64,000 nt of DNA from Amyloporia xantha (lineage: Eukaryota; Basidiomycota; Agaricomycetes; Polyporales; Adustoporiaceae), in NCBI GenBank assembly GCA_036971615.1, contig JAYKKR010000023.1:62001-126000 (forward strand), read 5' to 3'. Numbering within the stretch: position 1 is the first letter of the stretch; each line of letters starts with the position of its first letter. The notes under the pieces were generated by a model. It saw only the letters and a list, made by a program, of their open reading frames with translations. It did not search any database and was not told where the DNA came from. Of this stretch, positions 60,379 through 64,000 are shown one piece after another. A program made the translations under genes and the position numbers.

Positions 60379-61047
60379 ATGTCCCTCCCGCCATTCGGAA
60401 AGACTAACCCCACTGTCGACGCATGGGAGGACGAGGTCGACTACTCGGGGTACCAGTGGTTCAGCGAACCGCCCCCGCCGCGGCCCGAGGCACGCACTTG
60501 CGCTTCTCCCCTCTCTCTCTCCGCTGCTGCTCACGCATCATGCATCGTATCGCATTCTAGCCCCCTCCACCCATGCCGGAGCCGGAGCCGTATCTCCCGC
60601 CTCCAGACGTCATCGCGCAGAACGAGATGATGGACTTTGCGCTGCGGAGCGCGCCGAACGTGCTCTATGGGCGGTACAAGCAGCATGGCCAGGTGCGTCT
60701 GCGGCGGGCGCGGCGCCTCTGTATGTTCGCTCATCGCTCATGGCGCCGTGATGGTTATATATGTCCAGATGGGTGTGCTCGGCTGGTGCCCCGAGTTCGG
60801 CGAGCTCATCGAGGCAATTCAGGCGCTGGGCCGCGCGGGCCACTTGTTCGTCTCGACGAGGGCCCAGGCGCTCGAGGCGTGCGAGGAGATACTCCGCCTC
60901 CAGCTGAAGCTTGACCTGCAGCTTGTCGTGATGTGTCTCTCGGCGCAGGTCCGCCGGATGCGGCTTTTCCTGGACACAGAGCATGTACACGAATACGACG
61001 ACTACCCGGTGCCGGACTTCCCGCTGGACCCGTACAAGTATAAGTGA
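60379..61047 (+). CDS. unknown small basidiomycete protein
   Basis: Function not recognised. Three exons (60379-60489, 60561-60692, 60769-61047) sum to 522 nt, 173 aa. Start MSLPPFGKTNPTVDAWEDEV (ATG 60379), then a Pro-rich stretch joined by the first intron to 'PMPEPEPYLPPPDVIAQNEM' and 'FALRSAPNVLYGRYKQHGQ'. The second intron leads to 'MGVLGWCPEFGELIEAIQAL', a helical segment 'ALEACEEILRLQLKLDLQL' and an acidic end. The first intron seems to use a GC donor (GAG|GCACGC, AG at 60560). That is the only way I found to keep the frame and the Pro run. No signal peptide or membrane helix. Ends DPYKYK at 61045-61047. GC-rich like the neighbouring GAPDH. Confidence 0.68.
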
Positions 61048-61765
61048 CCGGCGTGGGTGCCGGCGTTGATAACGTTTTCGCGTGTAGATTATGATTCCTT
61101 CGTAGTAATATGTATGTGTAAGTGGAGACGACATGACACTGTGAGCGAGCCTCCGGAGGGCTAATCCTAGCGTCGTTCTTGGAAGGCTCTGAGGCCAAGG
61201 CTGGCACCTAGTGGTGTTGCAGCACCGAACGAACCTTCAGGCGACACTGCAATCAGTATCGATAGCGTACATTTGGAACACATACTGGTGTTTGAAGGGA
61301 GCCCCGTTATAATCATCCATGCTATCCACAATATGTACGTGTTCAGATTATTGCTGTACATTTCATCGGGCCTCAAGTAGTGAGAGCGATTCATGAACAC
61401 AATGTCACTCAGAAATGGATACTAGTATGTAGCAAAGAAATGCATCGTCATTTAGGGGCTGATGTATGTTCATCGAATGTGCACATTTTATGAATGACGT
61501 GCGTTTGGGACAATATGCGCACTAGCTACTGTACCCAAGTCCTTCAGAGGTCACTAGACATACGGGCAGCCTGTTTGTCTTGAACATCAGCACGCTCAAC
61601 AGCTCTCTGAGCTGGCGGCGTGCACGAGTAGAATGCTGTAGCTACAGTTTGGTTCCTACTACTGCTGCGATCAGTAAAACTAAATACTAGCGCAATTATA
61701 TTCGAGCTCTTTGCACATACTGACAATCAACCTCGTTTAGTCGAGCGCGGCCTCGCTCTCGGAGC
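61048..61765. other. 3' flank of F-box copy 2
   Basis: From 61269 on this matches the 3' flank of F-box copy 1 in inverted orientation. 61048-61268 is unique; nothing recognised. Confidence 0.5.
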
Positions 61766-64000
61766 TCAGGCACTCATGACGACCCATTTCCGTACTGTGT
61801 CCAGAACTGGAAGCAGCCGCTCTACATCCCTCCAAGCCTCCTCGCCCAATATACAGCCCTCGACCGCGATGCGACGAAGGCGAGGAAAGATATCCAATAG
61901 GAAGGCAGCGACTTTTCCAGGATCTGCAGGACCTCGCGATCCGGCACTAAGGTTTAACATCTGGACGTGTTCGTTGATGACTCCAGCTCCGGGTCTCTTG
62001 TTGGCCGAAATATCCACGTTAGACGCATCGATGTCTAGACATAGAAAATGAAGGTCGGGACAGTGCCTGAGGAGGTGGAGTAGACTGTGCAGGGGCAGGC
62101 CAGTTGGTTGGGTCTCTCTGTACCTGTAACGGTAGAATGAAAGCGCTTGCAGATGTGGCCAAGCCAAGGCCATGGCCTTTATATTGTCATCTTCCAGTTG
62201 CACGCCGTGCGTCACGTCAATGAAGACGGTGGTCAGATGACGAAAGACATACAATGGATCCAATATAGAAGGCATCAATGGCTCATTGATGAACCCCGCA
62301 TCGACGTGGATGCTTTTTAGCAACTCGGGGGAGCATCGACCATGGACTGTTTGGAATAGATCGTTGAGATCCCATGGACCGGTCTTGGTCGCAGAGATAT
62401 AGATTTCGATTAGGGATGGGAAAGCGTACACTTTGAGCAATGCGGCGGAATCCAATATCTCCACGCAGGTCAGAGAGAGGTGCGTTACAGCCATGAAGGA
62501 CAAAAGGGGTAGGCTGCCAGAGAGTGGAGAGAGCGATTTATTGTTATCATAATCGCCGAAAGGAGCTAAGCTTGCTTCCAAATCCAACTTGGTCAATTGA
62601 GTCAGAGCCGCCAACTCGATGAACGACGCGTGAGATAACGGATGTCCGGATGAATAGGAGAACGACTGTAGTTGGCGAAGATGGCCAAGCATCCCCGGAG
62701 CCAGCAGGATACGTATATCCCCATAGGCGCCGTCAAGATCCAAACACAGATCTAATGTACGAAGCCCAGGAGTGAGTCGAGGTAGATATGCCAGTATTGA
62801 CACAATTGACGTATGATATGTGTGCGCTGTTAGGGCCTGTTCGGCCACGAAGCGTGAGCTTAGCTTAGACGAAGCGCCCGCGCAAAAGCTTAGATACGGA
62901 CATCGCCGAGACGTGCTGGCTGTCACGCTCACTTGCGCTCACCTGACTTTGCAGCTATAACCCCTGTTCTAGGGTTAGGTTACGACCTCCAGATCATTTG
63001 GCTGCTGTCTAAAAGTAGCAGTGTCTAAGTGGCCAACACCATATATCAGTAAAATCCAGCAATTTTATCATCTATATGGTCCTCCTCATATGGCCTTGAC
63101 ATCTTGTGTAAGGGAATTACACCCAACAAAAAATAATAGGTGTTTCGCACACTATCGAAGAGACCTCTCCGGCCGACGGCAACCTCCCGGCAGACCTGCC
63201 GGAGCCACAGCCAAGCCACAGTCAGCCACACCAGCCACCCGGCTCAGTGGCTGGACGGACCTCACGTGATGTAAACCGATGGAATTTGCTCCGAGAGCCT
63301 CGGGCTTACCACTTGTGCATCATATTTTGATGCCTTGGTTTCCTCTTTTGGTAGAATAAGACACAACAAGACCAAAAGGAATAATCATAAAATAAGCTCG
63401 TTTTGCTGATACTACGTGTGCCATCATAAAGGGTCACAGCCGGTCACATCTTGGCGATGTCTGTATCTAAGCTTTTGTGCGAGCACTTCGTCTAAGCTAA
63501 GCTCACGCTTCGTGGCCGAACAGGCCCTTAGCGATATGTGCGTCACTTTGGGACCTAGAAGTGCAAATATGAACTCAAATGGCATTGATGGAGACTGCTC
63601 AAGCTGAGACAATTTGAGCCTTCGGAGATTCGGCAGGATGGATAAGGACAATCGGAATACGCTGAGAGTTTTGTAAACATCGCCTGACACTGCAGTGCAT
63701 CCCAGAGAATTGAATGATCGCCGATGGAAGTACAAGATTCGGATGCGAGATGCATAGAATTGGAATCTGTCCCAGTCGCTCAGAAGGATAGTCCTCTTGA
63801 AGGTCTATTGGTATGAGGGTAAGAGACTGCACTCGGGATATGAGCTCTAAGAAGAACCGTCACCAAGCATGTTTTCGCCCAGTCTTCCAGATCAGACCTG
63901 TCGCTTTGCACAATCGTTTCCTCCTGCCACAAGTCCCTAGGCATGCACTTCACCAGATTTGCTAAGCCTTCCTGACGCTCCCAAAGTGCGTCGAGCGCGG
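61766..64000 (-). pseudogene. F-box protein, copy 2, MITE-disrupted, cut by window edge
   Basis: Inverted paralogue of the F-box gene at 52.4 kb; the 5' end (first ~30 codons) lies beyond 64000. Readable from 'ALDALWERQEGLANLVKCMP' through the GTGACG intron to 'LLGPKVTHIS', then again from 'AHTYHTSIVSILAYLPRLTP' to the stop at 61766. Between these parts sits the element 62833-63527. Removing it and one TTA rejoins 'HISLTAHTYHTS', matching 'HISFTAHTYHTS' in copy 1. As sequenced, the insertion shifts the frame. The last residues also differ (ends VVMSA, where copy 1 runs on for 13 more). LRR part otherwise open, so the damage is recent. Confidence 0.85.
62833..63527. mobile_element. 695-bp PIF/Harbinger-type MITE
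   Basis: Terminal inverted repeats of about 75-85 bp with a few mismatches, starting GGGCCTGTTCGGCCACG. It is flanked by TTA on both sides (62830-62832 and 63528-63530), the target duplication of PIF/Harbinger. Ends are confirmed by the empty site in F-box copy 1. No transposase ORF. Internal short ORFs read through the repeats only. Confidence 0.93.

Larger units (their letters stand above)
61269..64000 (-). repeat. arm 2 of inverted segmental duplication
   Basis: Reverse-complement match to 52404-54562, continuing to the window edge and interrupted by the 695-bp element at 62833. The two arms point at each other around a 6.7-kb spacer with the P450 relic, GAPDH and the 60379 gene. Confidence 0.8.

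Overview
This window is eukaryotic nuclear DNA from a filamentous basidiomycete, most likely an Agaricomycete of wood- or litter-decay habit. The reasons are genes cut by many short GT-AG introns (about 50-70 nt), an atypical enlarged G-alpha subunit, repeated CYP and alcohol-oxidase (GMC) genes, basidiomycete laminarinase-type GH16 enzymes and a fast-evolving F-box family. No tRNA, rRNA or CRISPR was found. Most long single-frame ORFs are shadows of spliced genes.

Layout, left to right. 0.2-5.0 kb: a monocarboxylate-transporter-like MFS gene (13 exons, one of 10 nt) and an atypical G-alpha gene with Ser at the catalytic Gln site. 5.8-13 kb: three paralogues of a small unknown family sharing an 'RPTQAQY' motif (5.8, 9.5 and 12.7 kb, the last decayed), with a 1.66-kb long-inverted-repeat element holding a nested MITE between the first two and a PD-(D/E)XK-like repeat protein between the second and third. 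13.3-20.8 kb: two GH16 glucanase genes in opposite orientation flanking an endosomal-type Na+/H+ exchanger. 21-30 kb: a DUF202 membrane protein, a proline-iminopeptidase-like hydrolase with a frameshift, an alcohol oxidase gene broken by a 221-bp MITE, a BTB protein and a four-helix-type membrane protein. 30-40 kb: a TA-flanked mariner-like MITE, a P450 relic and two divergent intact P450 genes. 40-46 kb: divergent housekeeping genes SET2 (H3K36 methyltransferase) and RPA49 (RNA polymerase I). 46-52 kb: an intact alcohol oxidase gene followed by a third P450. 52-64 kb: an F-box gene, a P450 relic, GAPDH (with a 5-nt micro-exon), a small unknown gene and an inverted second F-box copy split by a 695-bp PIF/Harbinger-type MITE and running off the window edge.

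How the genes relate. Alcohol oxidases (H2O2 producers acting on methanol or small alcohols), P450 monooxygenases, secreted or GPI-anchored glucanases and a carboxylate transporter fit a decay lifestyle. They look like lineage-specific duplications rather than one pathway cluster. The strongest theme is duplication followed by MITE damage: three MITE insertions can be resolved to the base because a paralogue, or the opposite arm of an inverted repeat, preserves the empty site. Two of them, with CATCAGCAAA termini and a TG duplication, appear to be one transposon family that I cannot place in a known superfamily.
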